A stretch of DNA of 64,000 nucleotides from Halalkalibacter suaedae (GTDB lineage: Bacteria > Bacillota > Bacilli > Bacillales > Bacillaceae_D), in assembly GCF_017939705.1 (NCBI RefSeq), contig NZ_JAGKSQ010000002.1:186001-250000 (forward strand). The letters are read 5' to 3'. Of this stretch, positions 46,328 to 56,100 are shown in pieces. The position numbers and the translations under genes are program-made. Positions within the stretch are counted from its first letter, which is position 1; every line of letters begins with the position of its first letter. Below the pieces are notes generated by a model. That model was not told the DNA's origin, made no database searches, and worked only from the letters and a program-made list of their open reading frames with translations.

Positions 46328-47056
46328 ATGGAAAGATTACAAAAAGTCATTGCACAAGCTGGGATTGCCTCTCGGCGCAAAGCAGAACAGTTAATTGTTG
46401 ACGGGAAAGTAACCGTTAATGGGAAAGTCATTCGTGAACTTGGAGTTAAAGTAACGCCAAATAAGGATGAGATTGAAGTAGAAGGAGTGCCTATTGATCG
46501 CGAAGAACCGGTTTATTTCTTAATGTATAAACCAAGTGGTGTGATCTCTAGTGTGAAGGATGACAAGGACCGGAAAGTAGTGACAGATTATATTGAAGTC
46601 GAACAACGAGTATTTCCGGTTGGACGACTTGACTATGATACGTCTGGTCTAATTCTACTAACGAATGACGGGGATTTTGCTAATCAATTGATGCATCCGA
46701 AATTCAAGGTTGAAAAAGTATATGTTGCTAAAATAAAAGGGATTCCTAGCAGAGAAATGCTGAAGCAGCTTCAAACAGGAGTTGTTTTAGAGGATGGTAA
46801 AACGGCACCAGCAAAGGTCAAGCTAATGTCAATGGACAAGAAAAAGCAAACATCTATTGTTCGCTTAACGATTCATGAAGGAAGAAATCGACAAGTTCGC
46901 CGTATGTTTGAAGCTATTGGCCATCCAGTGTTGAAGCTTAAGCGTGAAGAGTATAGTTTCTTAAACCTTAAAGGAATGAATCCAGGCGATGTCCGCCCAT
47001 TGAAACCAATTGAGGTCAAACATTTACGTGAATTAGCTGTCACCAAACCGTCATAA
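46328..47056 (+). CDS. rluB: 23S rRNA pseudouridine synthase RluB
   Basis: Modifies U2605-equivalent in 23S rRNA. About 242 residues: N-terminal S4 domain (MERLQKVIAQAGIASRRKAE) and the RsuA-type catalytic domain with GRLDYDTSGLILLTNDGDFA, whose Asp is catalytic, plus NRQVRRMFEAIGHPV. ATG 46328 is preferred with GAGGTGA about 5 bases upstream. Placed before the res operon as in B. subtilis (ypuL). Confidence 0.94.
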   Translation: MERLQKVIAQAGIASRRKAEQLIVDGKVTVNGKVIRELGVKVTPNKDEIEVEGVPIDREEPVYFLMYKPSGVISSVKDDKDRKVVTDYIEVEQRVFPVGRLDYDTSGLILLTNDGDFANQLMHPKFKVEKVYVAKIKGIPSREMLKQLQTGVVLEDGKTAPAKVKLMSMDKKKQTSIVRLTIHEGRNRQVRRMFEAIGHPVLKLKREEYSFLNLKGMNPGDVRPLKPIEVKHLRELAVTKPS

Positions 47057-47080
47057 AGGGAATCAACATAACCCTTTTTT
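47055..47080 (+). terminator. Short hairpin after rluB
   Basis: AAAGGG pairs with CCCTTT and is followed by TTT; only six pairs, so it may be weak and allow readthrough into resA. Confidence 0.4.
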
Positions 47081-47133
47081 GAACGTTATAATAACAAGTA
47101 GAAAAATAAGTATGTGTGAAGGGGAGAATCAGT

Positions 47134-47661
47134 GTGAAACAAAAACGGTTAATTATGCGTACAAGCATTCTAGTCATTATTGGTGCTGCCCTCGCCTATA
47201 CGTTCTATTCCAACTTTTTTGCTGATCGTAGCTTAGCAAAAGTTGGAGAAGAGTCGAAGAATTTTGTCATTCATGATCTTGAAGGTCAACGCATCGAATT
47301 AAAAGGTTTAGAAGGCAAAGGCGTCTTTTTGAATTTTTGGGGAACCTTTTGTCCACCCTGTGAAAAGGAAATGCCGATTATGGAAGAATTATATCAAGAA
47401 TATAAAGACCAAGGAGTAGAAATTCTTGCTATTAATGTCAATGAACCCGAATTAACGGTTGAGAGCTTTGTTGAACGGTATAATCTTACGTTTCCAGTTG
47501 CGATAGACAAAGACGATATTATCGCAGATGCTTACGGAATAAGTCCATTACCCGCAACAATTTTAATTGATGAACATGGGACAATCGTTGACGTTCATAC
47601 TGGTGGAATGCCTGATCAACTTATTAGAGACTTCATGGAGCGTATAAAACCTGGAACGTAA
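47134..47661 (+). CDS. resA: Thiol-disulfide oxidoreductase ResA
   Basis: Reduces apocytochrome c cysteines before haem attachment. About 175 residues: an uncleaved N-terminal anchor (SILVIIGAALAYTFYS) and an extracytoplasmic thioredoxin domain with the active site FCPPCEKE (CxxC) and the cis-Pro region SPLPATILID. A GTG start at 47134 fits the AAGGGGAG upstream; a GTG at 47116 would place that site inside the gene. First gene of resABC. Confidence 0.94.
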   Translation: MKQKRLIMRTSILVIIGAALAYTFYSNFFADRSLAKVGEESKNFVIHDLEGQRIELKGLEGKGVFLNFWGTFCPPCEKEMPIMEELYQEYKDQGVEILAINVNEPELTVESFVERYNLTFPVAIDKDDIIADAYGISPLPATILIDEHGTIVDVHTGGMPDQLIRDFMERIKPGT

Positions 47662-47677
47662 TTGAGGTGTGGGGAAA

Positions 47678-49303
47678 ATGAGTCAATTTACATGTGAATG
47701 TGGACACAAAAATCCACAAGGCACGATTGTTTGTGAATCGTGTGGTAAGCCACTGCAAGAAAATGAAAATCAAAAATTACTCGATATGAAATATGAGGGT
47801 GTCGCTAGACGTTCACAAACGTACACAACTACTTTTATAGACAAGATTTGGATGTTTTTTTCTTCTGTTAAAGTAGGAATTTGGATTATCGTTTTGACCC
47901 TAGTCGCGTCATCATTTGGAACGATTTATCCTCAAGAGATGTATATTCCGCCATTAGTAGATCCCGCAGAGCATTATGAAGCTGAGTATGGTTTTACTGG
48001 TAAGCTATATTATGAACTTGGGTTTCATAATTTATATGGTTCGTGGTGGTATATGCTTTTAATTGCTTCACTTGGCGTATCAATTCTTATTGCAAGTATT
48101 GATCGTTTTTTTCCATTGTACAGAGCCTTGAAGAAGCAACGTGTGACAAGGCATCAGAACTTCTTGAAAAGACAACGAATCTTTGGACAGTCAAAAGTTG
48201 AAAATGTTGACCAACAGCTAGTTGCCATTCAAAAGAAGCTGAAACAGAAAAAATATAAGATTTCTGAAGAAAACGGTAATATTGTTGCCGAAAAAGGACG
48301 CTTTGCACGTTGGGGGCCTTATGTTAATCATATCGGATTGATTGTCTTTTTACTTGGCTGTATGCTGCGATATTTTCCTGGTATGTATGTGGATGATCAT
48401 TTGTGGATTCGTGAAGGTGACACCGTTGTTGTCCCTAATACAGATGGGAAATATCATGTTCATAATGAAAAATTCATGCTTGAATTATATGATGACCAGG
48501 ATGAAATTTTTAAGGAAGCAATTGAGAGAAAAGGGTCATCAGTTGTAAAAAACTATCAAACTGATGCGATTTTATATGAACGTGAAGAAACAGAAATCAT
48601 CGGTGAAGAGAGTGAATTAATTGAAATTGATCATCATCCGATAAAAGTAAATCAACCGATGAAATTTGATGGTTTTGCCCTTTATCAAGTAGATTATAAA
48701 TTAAATGAGTTAAGTGTATTAAGTTTCACGTTAGAAAATAAAGAAACAGGAGAGACGTTTGGTCGTCTTGATATTGATTTAATGAGCCCTGAATCAACGT
48801 ATGACTTGGGCGAAGGCTATCGTGTTGAAATTAGACAATATTTTCAAGACTTTTATTTGAATGATGATGTTCCATCTACACGATCAAAGGTGCCTAATAA
48901 TCCTGTTTTTATCTTTGATATGTATACCCCTGAAACGCCTGAAGGAGAAGTAAGCTTTGTTGGAATCCAAACGAACTTGGAACCTTTAGGAGAGAATCAA
49001 TACAAGATGTCATTTGTTGATGTTGAGACCAGACATGTCACGGCTCTAGCATTAAGAAAAGATTATACTCTGCCATTCCTAATTCTTGGTGGGATTATTT
49101 TTATGATAGGATTAGTCCAAGGCTCGTACTGGGCACATCGACGAATCTGGCTGCAACAAATCAACGGTGAATTCTTAATTGCAGGTCATACAAATAAAAA
49201 TTATCTTTCCCTTCGAAAAGATATTGATTATGTACTAGAAGGAACAGGAATTCCTTCACCTGCTGATCAAACTGAAGAGGAAGAAGAGAAAAATAAAGAA
49301 TAG
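47678..49303 (+). CDS. resB: Cytochrome c biogenesis protein ResB (CcsB/Ccs1)
   Basis: About 541 residues. It opens with a zinc-ribbon-like segment (CECGHKNP ... CESCG), then three TM segments in the first 240 residues, a large extracytoplasmic domain and a last TM near residue 460. VKVGIWIIVLTLVASSFGTI and GRFARWGPYVNHIGLIVFLL are ResB hallmarks. With ResC it delivers haem to apocytochrome c. ATG 47678 is used; a ribosome site GAGGTGTGGGG precedes. Confidence 0.94.
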   Translation: MSQFTCECGHKNPQGTIVCESCGKPLQENENQKLLDMKYEGVARRSQTYTTTFIDKIWMFFSSVKVGIWIIVLTLVASSFGTIYPQEMYIPPLVDPAEHYEAEYGFTGKLYYELGFHNLYGSWWYMLLIASLGVSILIASIDRFFPLYRALKKQRVTRHQNFLKRQRIFGQSKVENVDQQLVAIQKKLKQKKYKISEENGNIVAEKGRFARWGPYVNHIGLIVFLLGCMLRYFPGMYVDDHLWIREGDTVVVPNTDGKYHVHNEKFMLELYDDQDEIFKEAIERKGSSVVKNYQTDAILYEREETEIIGEESELIEIDHHPIKVNQPMKFDGFALYQVDYKLNELSVLSFTLENKETGETFGRLDIDLMSPESTYDLGEGYRVEIRQYFQDFYLNDDVPSTRSKVPNNPVFIFDMYTPETPEGEVSFVGIQTNLEPLGENQYKMSFVDVETRHVTALALRKDYTLPFLILGGIIFMIGLVQGSYWAHRRIWLQQINGEFLIAGHTNKNYLSLRKDIDYVLEGTGIPSPADQTEEEEEKNKE

Positions 49304-49320
49304 TTTGAGGAGGCTTTAGC

Positions 49321-50511
49321 ATGTTAGAAGTTAGTGAGAATCTCCTCTTTATTGCGTTTTTCATGTATCTCGGTGCAACCATTTCATTTGCGGTATCGGT
49401 AACAGGAAGAAAGTGGCGCAACAAAGAGGGTGAGATGAAGGGAAATAGATTGGGGAAAATCGGTTATATTTTCTCTATTTTAGCTTCTCTCCTATCCATT
49501 GGTTATTTCATTACCCGATGGTCTGTTGCAGGTCATCCACCTGTAAGTAATATGTTTGAATATATGACCTTTTTAGGAATTGCAATGGGTTTTGCCTTTG
49601 TCATTCTATATGCTATTTATCGTTCTAATTATCTAGGATTGTTTACGATGCCGGTTGTTATGTTAATCATAGCTTATGCTTCAATGTTTCCTGGAGAAGT
49701 CGCACCATTAATCCCAGCATTACAAAGCAACTGGTTAACGATTCATGTTATAACTGTTGCACTTGGACAGGGGATTTTATCAATTGGATTTGCAGCAGGA
49801 CTCATATATTTAATTCGAACGATTGATTTTACAAAAGCAAGTAAACAAACCCGGGCACTTGAAACAATTATGTACGGGTTGATTAGCTTAATTGCGTATA
49901 TTTTAGTTGGAAGTCTCTTTAGTGCCCTTAACTACGAAGCGACGTTTTCTTATGTCGATGAAACAGGTGCTGAAGCGGAGATTGTCTACAATGTTCCTGC
50001 ATTGATTGGTCCCAATGAAGGACAATTATTAACAGAAGACCGTTTGACGCCATTACTTTCAGCTCCAGCAATGGTACGAGCAGATGATCTTAATACTGTC
50101 ATTTGGTCACTTCTTAGTGGAATTATCCTTTATTGGGTTCTACGTTTGGTTTTACGTAAACGAATTGGGGCAGTCATTCAACCGATTGTTAAAGGAGTTA
50201 ATCCACAAGCGATTGATGAAATAAGTTATCGTGCGATAGCTATTGGCTTTCCAGTCTTTACGCTTGGTGGTTTAATATTTGCTATGATATGGGCTCAAAT
50301 AGCCTGGACGCGCTTCTGGGGATGGGATCCAAAGGAAGTATGGGCATTAATTACATTTTTGTTTTATGCTGCTTATTTACATTTACGTCTTTCAAAAGGA
50401 TGGCAAGGAGAAAAATCAGCCTGGTTATGTGTTATTGGGTTTGCGATTATTATGTTTAATCTAGTGTTTGTTAACCTTGTAATTGCAGGTTTACACTCAT
50501 ATGCCCTTTAA
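49321..50511 (+). CDS. resC: Cytochrome c biogenesis protein ResC (CcsA)
   Basis: A 396-residue membrane protein with about eight TM segments. The haem-handling motif reads WGWDPKEVWALITFLFYAAY, with further conserved residues near PPVSNMFEY and HLRLSKGW. Partner of ResB in system II cytochrome c maturation. GAGGAGG ribosome site 17 bases after resB. A hairpin follows before resD. Confidence 0.95.
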   Translation: MLEVSENLLFIAFFMYLGATISFAVSVTGRKWRNKEGEMKGNRLGKIGYIFSILASLLSIGYFITRWSVAGHPPVSNMFEYMTFLGIAMGFAFVILYAIYRSNYLGLFTMPVVMLIIAYASMFPGEVAPLIPALQSNWLTIHVITVALGQGILSIGFAAGLIYLIRTIDFTKASKQTRALETIMYGLISLIAYILVGSLFSALNYEATFSYVDETGAEAEIVYNVPALIGPNEGQLLTEDRLTPLLSAPAMVRADDLNTVIWSLLSGIILYWVLRLVLRKRIGAVIQPIVKGVNPQAIDEISYRAIAIGFPVFTLGGLIFAMIWAQIAWTRFWGWDPKEVWALITFLFYAAYLHLRLSKGWQGEKSAWLCVIGFAIIMFNLVFVNLVIAGLHSYAL

Positions 50512-50513
50512 GT

Positions 50514-50545
50514 GAAAACCCTCGCTCGTGCGAGGGTTTTCTTAC
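50514..50545 (+). terminator. Terminator between resC and resD
   Basis: An 11-bp stem, GAAAACCCTCG (50514-50524) with CGAGGGTTTTC (50531-50541). In B. subtilis resDE has its own promoter here as well as readthrough from resABC. Confidence 0.8.
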
Positions 50546-50613
50546 ATAAGTATTGTTTTTAGAAGATTAAAATACATGTTACACTAATATAAAATGTTGA
50601 TGGAGGTTGCAAA

Positions 50614-51330
50614 ATGGAAAAAGAAGCTAGAATTCTCGTCGTTGATGACGAAGATCGTATCCGTCGTTTGTTAAAAATGTATTTAGAAAGAGAAAATTAT
50701 GAAGTAATAGAAGCTGAAAATGGGGAGCAGGCACTAGAAATGGCTCTTAATGATGAATATGATTTAATTCTACTTGATATAATGATGCCAGGCATGGATG
50801 GGATAGAGGTTTGTCAAGAGCTACGAAAAACAAAGGCAACACCTGTAATGATGTTAACAGCTAAAGGTGAAGAAGCTAATCGAGTTCAAGGGTTTGAGGT
50901 CGGAACTGACGATTATATTGTTAAGCCGTTTAGTCCTAGAGAGGTTGTATTACGTGTGAAGGCACTTTTACGCCGTTCATCTACAACGAAATTTATGCAA
51001 ACGGATACTCAAACGAAGGATGTTCTTGTTTTTCAACATTTAATGATTGATAATGATGCCCATCGTGTAACAGTGCTTGATCAGGAAATTGGACTAACAC
51101 CAAAAGAGTATGAATTGTTGCATTATCTTGCCCAGTCTCCTGATAAGGTTTTTTCTCGTGAACAACTATTAAAGGATGTTTGGAATTATGATTTCTTTGG
51201 TGATTTAAGAACGGTTGATACACATATTAAACGATTAAGAGAGAAGCTAAATAAGATTTCTCCAGAGGCAGCTTCAATGATTTCAACGGTCTGGGGAATT
51301 GGCTACAAATTTGAGGCAGTGAAAGAGTAA
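50614..51330 (+). CDS. resD: Response regulator ResD (OmpR family)
   Basis: Controls aerobic and anaerobic respiration genes. 238 residues: receiver domain with DDED acid pocket, phospho-Asp in LILLDIMMPGMDG (about residue 57) and Lys in DYIVKPF, then an OmpR-type winged helix (LTPKEYELLHYLAQSP, RTVDTHIKRLREKL). Stop and resE start overlap (TAATG). Confidence 0.95.
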   Translation: MEKEARILVVDDEDRIRRLLKMYLERENYEVIEAENGEQALEMALNDEYDLILLDIMMPGMDGIEVCQELRKTKATPVMMLTAKGEEANRVQGFEVGTDDYIVKPFSPREVVLRVKALLRRSSTTKFMQTDTQTKDVLVFQHLMIDNDAHRVTVLDQEIGLTPKEYELLHYLAQSPDKVFSREQLLKDVWNYDFFGDLRTVDTHIKRLREKLNKISPEAASMISTVWGIGYKFEAVKE

Positions 51331-53108
51331 TGCTCTGGCGAAGTGTTGTTGGTAAGTTATGGTTTACGATATTGTTACTTGTATCTTTCGTTCTTACGAT
51401 ATTAATGGTGGCTCTCTTACAATCCTTTGAGCGCTTTCATGTCAATGAAGCTGAAGAAAGACTCATTAATCATGCGAATATGATTGCTTCAATTTATGAA
51501 GGTCATGAGGATAAAAGTGAAGCACTGTATATGATTAACCAATACGCACAAGCACTTGAAACTCAAATTATTATCTTAATTGAAGGAGAGAAAATATGGG
51601 GTAGTGATGATCAAGAAGCCCATCAGGTCTCACTTTCCACTCTCTTCACAAATGAGACTTTATCTGAGGTTTTTGCTGGAGAACAAGTCGTACGAACGGA
51701 AGGTGATTTCCCTTTTGTAGGTCAAGGTGAGGAAGAAGTACAATCTGAAATTATGATTGTTGGTGTTCCCTTGCAGCCAGAACAATTAAATGATAGTGCG
51801 GTCTTTATGTATCAATCCCTTTCGACAATTGATTCGGCAACCCAGGAAACAAGACAGATTATTTATTTTTCAGCTGGAATTGCGATTATTTTAACAACAG
51901 TTTTTGCCTTTTTCCTGTCGTCAAGAATTACTGCTCCTCTTAGGAAAATGCGTGAGGTAGCTCTTGAGGTAGCTCAGGGTAAGTTTAAAACAAAAATCCC
52001 TATACTGACACATGACGAAATAGGGCAGTTGGCAATCGCTTTTAATCGAATGGGTCGGGAATTGAATAATAATATTCACGCATTGAATCAAGAGAAAGAA
52101 CAGCTTTCTCGTATTTTAGTCAGTATGGCAGACGGAGTCATTACTCTTGATAAAAGAGGAAATGTTGTGCTCACTAACCCGCCTGCAGAGCGATTTATTC
52201 AAAGTTGGTATTATGAACAGGGCTCTGGGGAATCCTCAGCGGATCAAATACCAGAGGCACTTCAATTTCTGTTTGAAAAAGTGGTTTCACTTGAAAAGGA
52301 ACAGGTGATTGAATTCGACATGCAAGGAAGAAGCTGGACTATTCTAATGACACCTCTCTATGACCAGCATGTTATTCGTGGAGCTGTTGCGGTCTTTAGA
52401 GATATGACTGAGGAACGACGTCATGATAAATTACGAAAAGATTTTATCGCTAATGTGTCACATGAGTTACGAACACCGATTTCAATGCTTCAAGGCTATA
52501 GCGAAGCGATTATCGATGATATAGCTGCATCAGATGAAGAGAAGAAAGAAATGGCGAGGATCATTTATGATGAGTCTTTACGTATGGGACGCTTAGTAAA
52601 TGAGCTTTTAGACTTAGCAAGGATGGAAGCAGGGCATGTTGAATTAAATATTGAAACGATCGAATTGGCACCATTTATGGAGCGAGTTGTTCGAAAGTTT
52701 CAAGGTTTTGCTAAAGAACAGAATATCCAATTGGAATTAGAGGACGAAAGAGCAGATGCATGGATTGAAGTCGATCCTGATCGATTAGACCAGGTTTTGA
52801 CGAATTTAGTGCATAATGCGATTCGTCATACAAATGAACAGGGTAATGTGACATTACGAGTCAACTCATATGATCATGGGACTAAATTTGATGTGAGTGA
52901 TACAGGGACAGGTATTCCTGAGGAAGATCTCCCTTACGTTTTTGAACGCTTTTACAAAGCGGATAAGGCTAGAACTAGGAGTCGCGGTGGAACGGGGCTT
53001 GGACTTGCTATCGCTAAAAATATAGTTGAAGCACATGATGGTCATATTTCTGTTCACAGTAAACTGAATGAAGGAACTGAATTTTCTTTTTATATACCAA
53101 AAAACTAA
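51330..53108 (+). CDS. resE: Sensor histidine kinase ResE
   Basis: A 592-residue kinase: two TM segments (about 9-29 and 175-195) around an extracytoplasmic domain, a HAMP domain (RITAPLRKMREVALEVAQG), a PAS domain (RILVSMADGVITLDKRGNVV), the H-box NVSHELRTPISMLQGYSE, N-box NLVHNAIRHT and G-boxes DTGTGIPEED and GGTGLGLAI. It pairs with ResD, sensing redox state. The resDE pair follows resABC as in B. subtilis. Confidence 0.95.
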   Translation: MLWRSVVGKLWFTILLLVSFVLTILMVALLQSFERFHVNEAEERLINHANMIASIYEGHEDKSEALYMINQYAQALETQIIILIEGEKIWGSDDQEAHQVSLSTLFTNETLSEVFAGEQVVRTEGDFPFVGQGEEEVQSEIMIVGVPLQPEQLNDSAVFMYQSLSTIDSATQETRQIIYFSAGIAIILTTVFAFFLSSRITAPLRKMREVALEVAQGKFKTKIPILTHDEIGQLAIAFNRMGRELNNNIHALNQEKEQLSRILVSMADGVITLDKRGNVVLTNPPAERFIQSWYYEQGSGESSADQIPEALQFLFEKVVSLEKEQVIEFDMQGRSWTILMTPLYDQHVIRGAVAVFRDMTEERRHDKLRKDFIANVSHELRTPISMLQGYSEAIIDDIAASDEEKKEMARIIYDESLRMGRLVNELLDLARMEAGHVELNIETIELAPFMERVVRKFQGFAKEQNIQLELEDERADAWIEVDPDRLDQVLTNLVHNAIRHTNEQGNVTLRVNSYDHGTKFDVSDTGTGIPEEDLPYVFERFYKADKARTRSRGGTGLGLAIAKNIVEAHDGHISVHSKLNEGTEFSFYIPKN

Positions 53109-53135
53109 ACGGTTAATGAACCGTTTAGTTTTTAT
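53103..53135 (+). terminator. Terminator of resDE
   Basis: AACTAAACGGTT (53103-53114) pairs with AACCGTTTAGTT (53119-53130), 4-base loop, then TTT. Confidence 0.9.
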
Positions 53136-53161
53136 TTATAATTTATTCGAATAACCGTTCA

Positions 53162-53332
53162 TTAAAGAATAGATCTTATACTTTTTAACCAGCGTTTCTC
53201 AGTAATCTCATCTGTAAATTGAAGATGGTTAAGTAGTGTTACTAGGCTGTTCGCGTCCATATTTTTGATTAGAGAGATGATTATCTTTTCATCATTTGAA
53301 TGTTGAAGAAAATATATTAATTCATTTCTCAT
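53162..53332 (-). CDS. Small uncharacterised protein downstream of metE
   Basis: A 56-codon gene on the metE strand. Its perfect AAGGAGG ribosome site overlaps the metE stop codon, and the ATG is 9 bases further on. The product, from MRNELIYFLQHSNDEK to KRWLKSIRSIL, is soluble and likely helical (DANSLVTLLNHLQF). No family is recognised. The tight spacing to metE implies co-transcription and control by the cobalamin riboswitch. Confidence 0.7.
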   Translation of the reverse strand: MRNELIYFLQHSNDEKIIISLIKNMDANSLVTLLNHLQFTDEITEKRWLKSIRSIL

Positions 53333-53341
53333 ACTTCCTCC

Positions 53342-55618
53342 TTAGGAGTTAGTGATCGTCTGATTTACTTTTTTACGGGCAAGGTGAGCTGCTTTGACCA
53401 TTTCCTTTAAGGCGTCAATTGTTTCTTGTTCTGATCTTGTCTTAAGTCCGCAATCTGGGTTAACCCAGAATAGTTCAGTCGGAAGAACATTTAGTGCCCG
53501 TTCAATGACAGTCAGCATTTCATCTGCACTTGGAATACGTGGGCTATGTATATCATATACCCCAAGACCAATTCCCTTCTCATACACATTTGTTTCAAAT
53601 GCTTCGATAATCTCTCCATGACTTCTAGATGTCTCAATTGAAATGACATCCGCATCTAAATCATCAATCGCTTTAATAATTTCATTAAATTCGCTATAGC
53701 ACATATGTGTATGGATTTGGGTTGTATCCTCAACATCAGAGGTGCTCATTCTGAATGCTTCAACAGCCCAAGACAAATAGTGCTGATGCTTATGATCTTT
53801 TAATGGTAAGCCTTCACGAAGAGCTGGTTCATCCATTTGAATCATTGTAATACCTGCTGCCTCAAGTGCCTTAACCTCGGTTAGGAGGGCCTCTGCGATC
53901 TGATAGGCTACTTCTTGGTGTGGAAGATCATTACGAACAAACGACCAATTTAATATCGTAACAGGCCCCGTTAGCATTCCTTTTACAGGTTTTGAAGTTA
54001 GGGATTGTGCAAAAACTGATTCGGCTACTGTCATAGATGAAGTGAACGTCACGTTTCCGAAAATAATTGGTGGTTTTACGCAACGTGACCCGTAAGATTG
54101 AACCCAACCATTTCTAGAAAAAGCAAAGCCATCTAGCTTTTCACCAAAAAACTCAACCATATCATTTCGCTCAAATTCACCATGCACAAGAACATCTAAA
54201 TCAAGATCTTCTTGAATTCTAATCCATTTCTCTATATGGGCTTCGATTTGGTCTTGATACTGTTTATGAGTTAATTCACCTTTACGCCACTTGAAGCGTG
54301 TTTGGCGAACCTCTTTTGTTTGCGGAAAGCTTCCGATTGTTGTTGTAGGTAATAATGGCAATGACCATTTATCCTGTTGAATATTAAAACGATTTGAAAA
54401 TTCAGTTTTCCGCTTTGTTAGTAAGTTTGGTCGATCATACTGCTGTCTCCATGAAGAGTTAGCCAATTGTTCAACGCCCTCCTGATGACTAACGAGAAGG
54501 TTGATATGATCGTCTGGCTCTTCAATCAACTTCTGAATGATTACTAGTTCATCAAGCTTTTCATCACAATAAGAGAGTGCATTTTTAACTAAAGGATCCA
54601 ACGTATCTTCGTGCTGTAATGTCACAGGTACATGTAGTAGGCTAGAGGAAGGTTGAAGCAATTGATTAGAATAAGGAACATAGGTTTCAAGGTCACACAA
54701 CAAATCATATGCTTCTTTTAGATTGCTTTTCCAAATATTACGACCATCAATTATTCCTACTCCTAAAATCTTATCTTCAGGAAAGCCGAAAGATCGAATG
54801 GCATTTAAGTTCTCATCTTTTCCATAAACAAAATCAAGTCCAATCCCTTTCACGGGTAATTGAATTAACTCTTCATAAAAATCAACGCTCTCGAAATAGG
54901 TTTGAAGTAAAATGTCAATAGAAGGAACTGCCTTGTTAAGTTGTTGGTAAATTGTTTTAAATAATTCAAATTCATTTTTGGATAAGTCTTTGACTAATAT
55001 CGGTTCGTCAATTTGGACTAAAGATGCCCCTGCCTCAGCTAATTCCTGTAGCACTTGAGAATAAAGTGGTAATAAACTGAGTAACAATTGTTCAAATTGA
55101 CTTTCACTATAGCCTTTCGATAGTTTTAAGAAAGTGAATGGTCCAAGAATGACTGGCTTACCGTTAATATTAAGTTCGTCTTTCGCTTCAATAAATGCTT
55201 GGAGTGGCTTGTTATCGACAAGGGTTGGCGTTTGGTTATTCCATTCAGGTACAATATAGTGGTAATTGGTATCAAACCATTTTGTCATTTCGCTAGCCTG
55301 TGCTTCTCCACCTCGAGCTATTGCAAAATAAGTTGAAAGAGGTACCTTTCCTCCAGAATAGGCAAAACGATTTGGAACTAGTCCAAACATTACTGCTGTA
55401 TCAAGGACATGATCATAATAGGTGAAATCATTGACAGGGATTAGATCGATTCCCTTATCTTGTTGTTTACGAAGATTATTCAACCGATATGACTTCATTT
55501 GCTCATGTAATTCGGTTTCAGAAATCTGTCCAGACCAAAAGGATTCCAGTGTTTTTTTCCATTCTCGTTGTTCTCCAATGCGTGGATAACCCAGATTACT
55601 CGTTTGTACTTTACTCAT
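53342..55618 (-). CDS. metE: Cobalamin-independent methionine synthase
   Basis: Transfers methyl from 5-methyltetrahydrofolate polyglutamate to homocysteine. 758 residues, the usual length, with two barrels: N-terminal LGYPRIGEQREWKK and C-terminal zinc barrel with ligands in HTHMCYSEF (His, Cys) and WVNPDCGLKTR (Cys), plus Glu in the HGEFERNDMVEFF area. The long leader carries a cobalamin riboswitch and terminator, so the gene is shut off when B12 is available and MetH-type synthesis can be used. Confidence 0.96.
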   Translation of the reverse strand: MSKVQTSNLGYPRIGEQREWKKTLESFWSGQISETELHEQMKSYRLNNLRKQQDKGIDLIPVNDFTYYDHVLDTAVMFGLVPNRFAYSGGKVPLSTYFAIARGGEAQASEMTKWFDTNYHYIVPEWNNQTPTLVDNKPLQAFIEAKDELNINGKPVILGPFTFLKLSKGYSESQFEQLLLSLLPLYSQVLQELAEAGASLVQIDEPILVKDLSKNEFELFKTIYQQLNKAVPSIDILLQTYFESVDFYEELIQLPVKGIGLDFVYGKDENLNAIRSFGFPEDKILGVGIIDGRNIWKSNLKEAYDLLCDLETYVPYSNQLLQPSSSLLHVPVTLQHEDTLDPLVKNALSYCDEKLDELVIIQKLIEEPDDHINLLVSHQEGVEQLANSSWRQQYDRPNLLTKRKTEFSNRFNIQQDKWSLPLLPTTTIGSFPQTKEVRQTRFKWRKGELTHKQYQDQIEAHIEKWIRIQEDLDLDVLVHGEFERNDMVEFFGEKLDGFAFSRNGWVQSYGSRCVKPPIIFGNVTFTSSMTVAESVFAQSLTSKPVKGMLTGPVTILNWSFVRNDLPHQEVAYQIAEALLTEVKALEAAGITMIQMDEPALREGLPLKDHKHQHYLSWAVEAFRMSTSDVEDTTQIHTHMCYSEFNEIIKAIDDLDADVISIETSRSHGEIIEAFETNVYEKGIGLGVYDIHSPRIPSADEMLTVIERALNVLPTELFWVNPDCGLKTRSEQETIDALKEMVKAAHLARKKVNQTITNS

Positions 55619-55650
55619 TCATATTCCCCCAGTTAAAATTAAAATAAATT

Positions 55651-55694
55651 AAAAAAGGATATAGCTACACCTAAAGTAGGGTAACTATATCCTT
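55651..55694 (-). terminator. Riboswitch-controlled terminator before metE
   Basis: AAGGATATAG pairs with CTATATCCTT with an inner TAC/GTA helix; read on the metE strand it is followed by a T-rich run. It lies between the cobalamin aptamer and the metE start. Confidence 0.85.
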
Positions 55695-55754
55695 ATATGT
55701 CCAACACAAATAAACAGAATAGTTAACACCTCCCTATCTCCCGTAGGTAAAAAA

Positions 55755-55935
55755 CAGTGTCGTTGAAATCGGCAGGTCTCCTGGCTCTAGACTCATCACC
55801 ACATTGGTCTTCCCAGCTGTCGCCAGTGACTTGTTCAATGTGATTCATCTAATACAGTGGCGGGACCGCTTCGGATTTACACCGAATTCCCTTTTAAACT
55901 TTGAAACATTCAAAGTACCCATTCCCAACATATGA
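55755..55935 (-). promoter_or_regulatory. Cobalamin riboswitch of metE
   Basis: Read on the minus strand the leader has AAAGGGAATTCGGTG, AAATCCGAAGCGGTCCCGCC, the B12-box region CGCCACTGT, and AGCCAGGAGACCTGCC, the conserved core of class I cobalamin riboswitches. Followed by a terminator hairpin before metE. The 55619-56100 gap holds this element and otherwise the divergent promoter region of the adenosyltransferase gene. Confidence 0.93.
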
Positions 55936-56100
55936 AATTGTTTCTAACTTTATCTTGATCTGATCGTCTTGTCAATGGAATTGTCAGAAATCGGCGAATT
56001 AAATTTTTGAATTTTCTTTTAGTTTAGCTTCATTTGATATACTATAATAATAAGATTGATTATTGATGATACTACTTTATAAAAATAGAGGTGCTATTAA

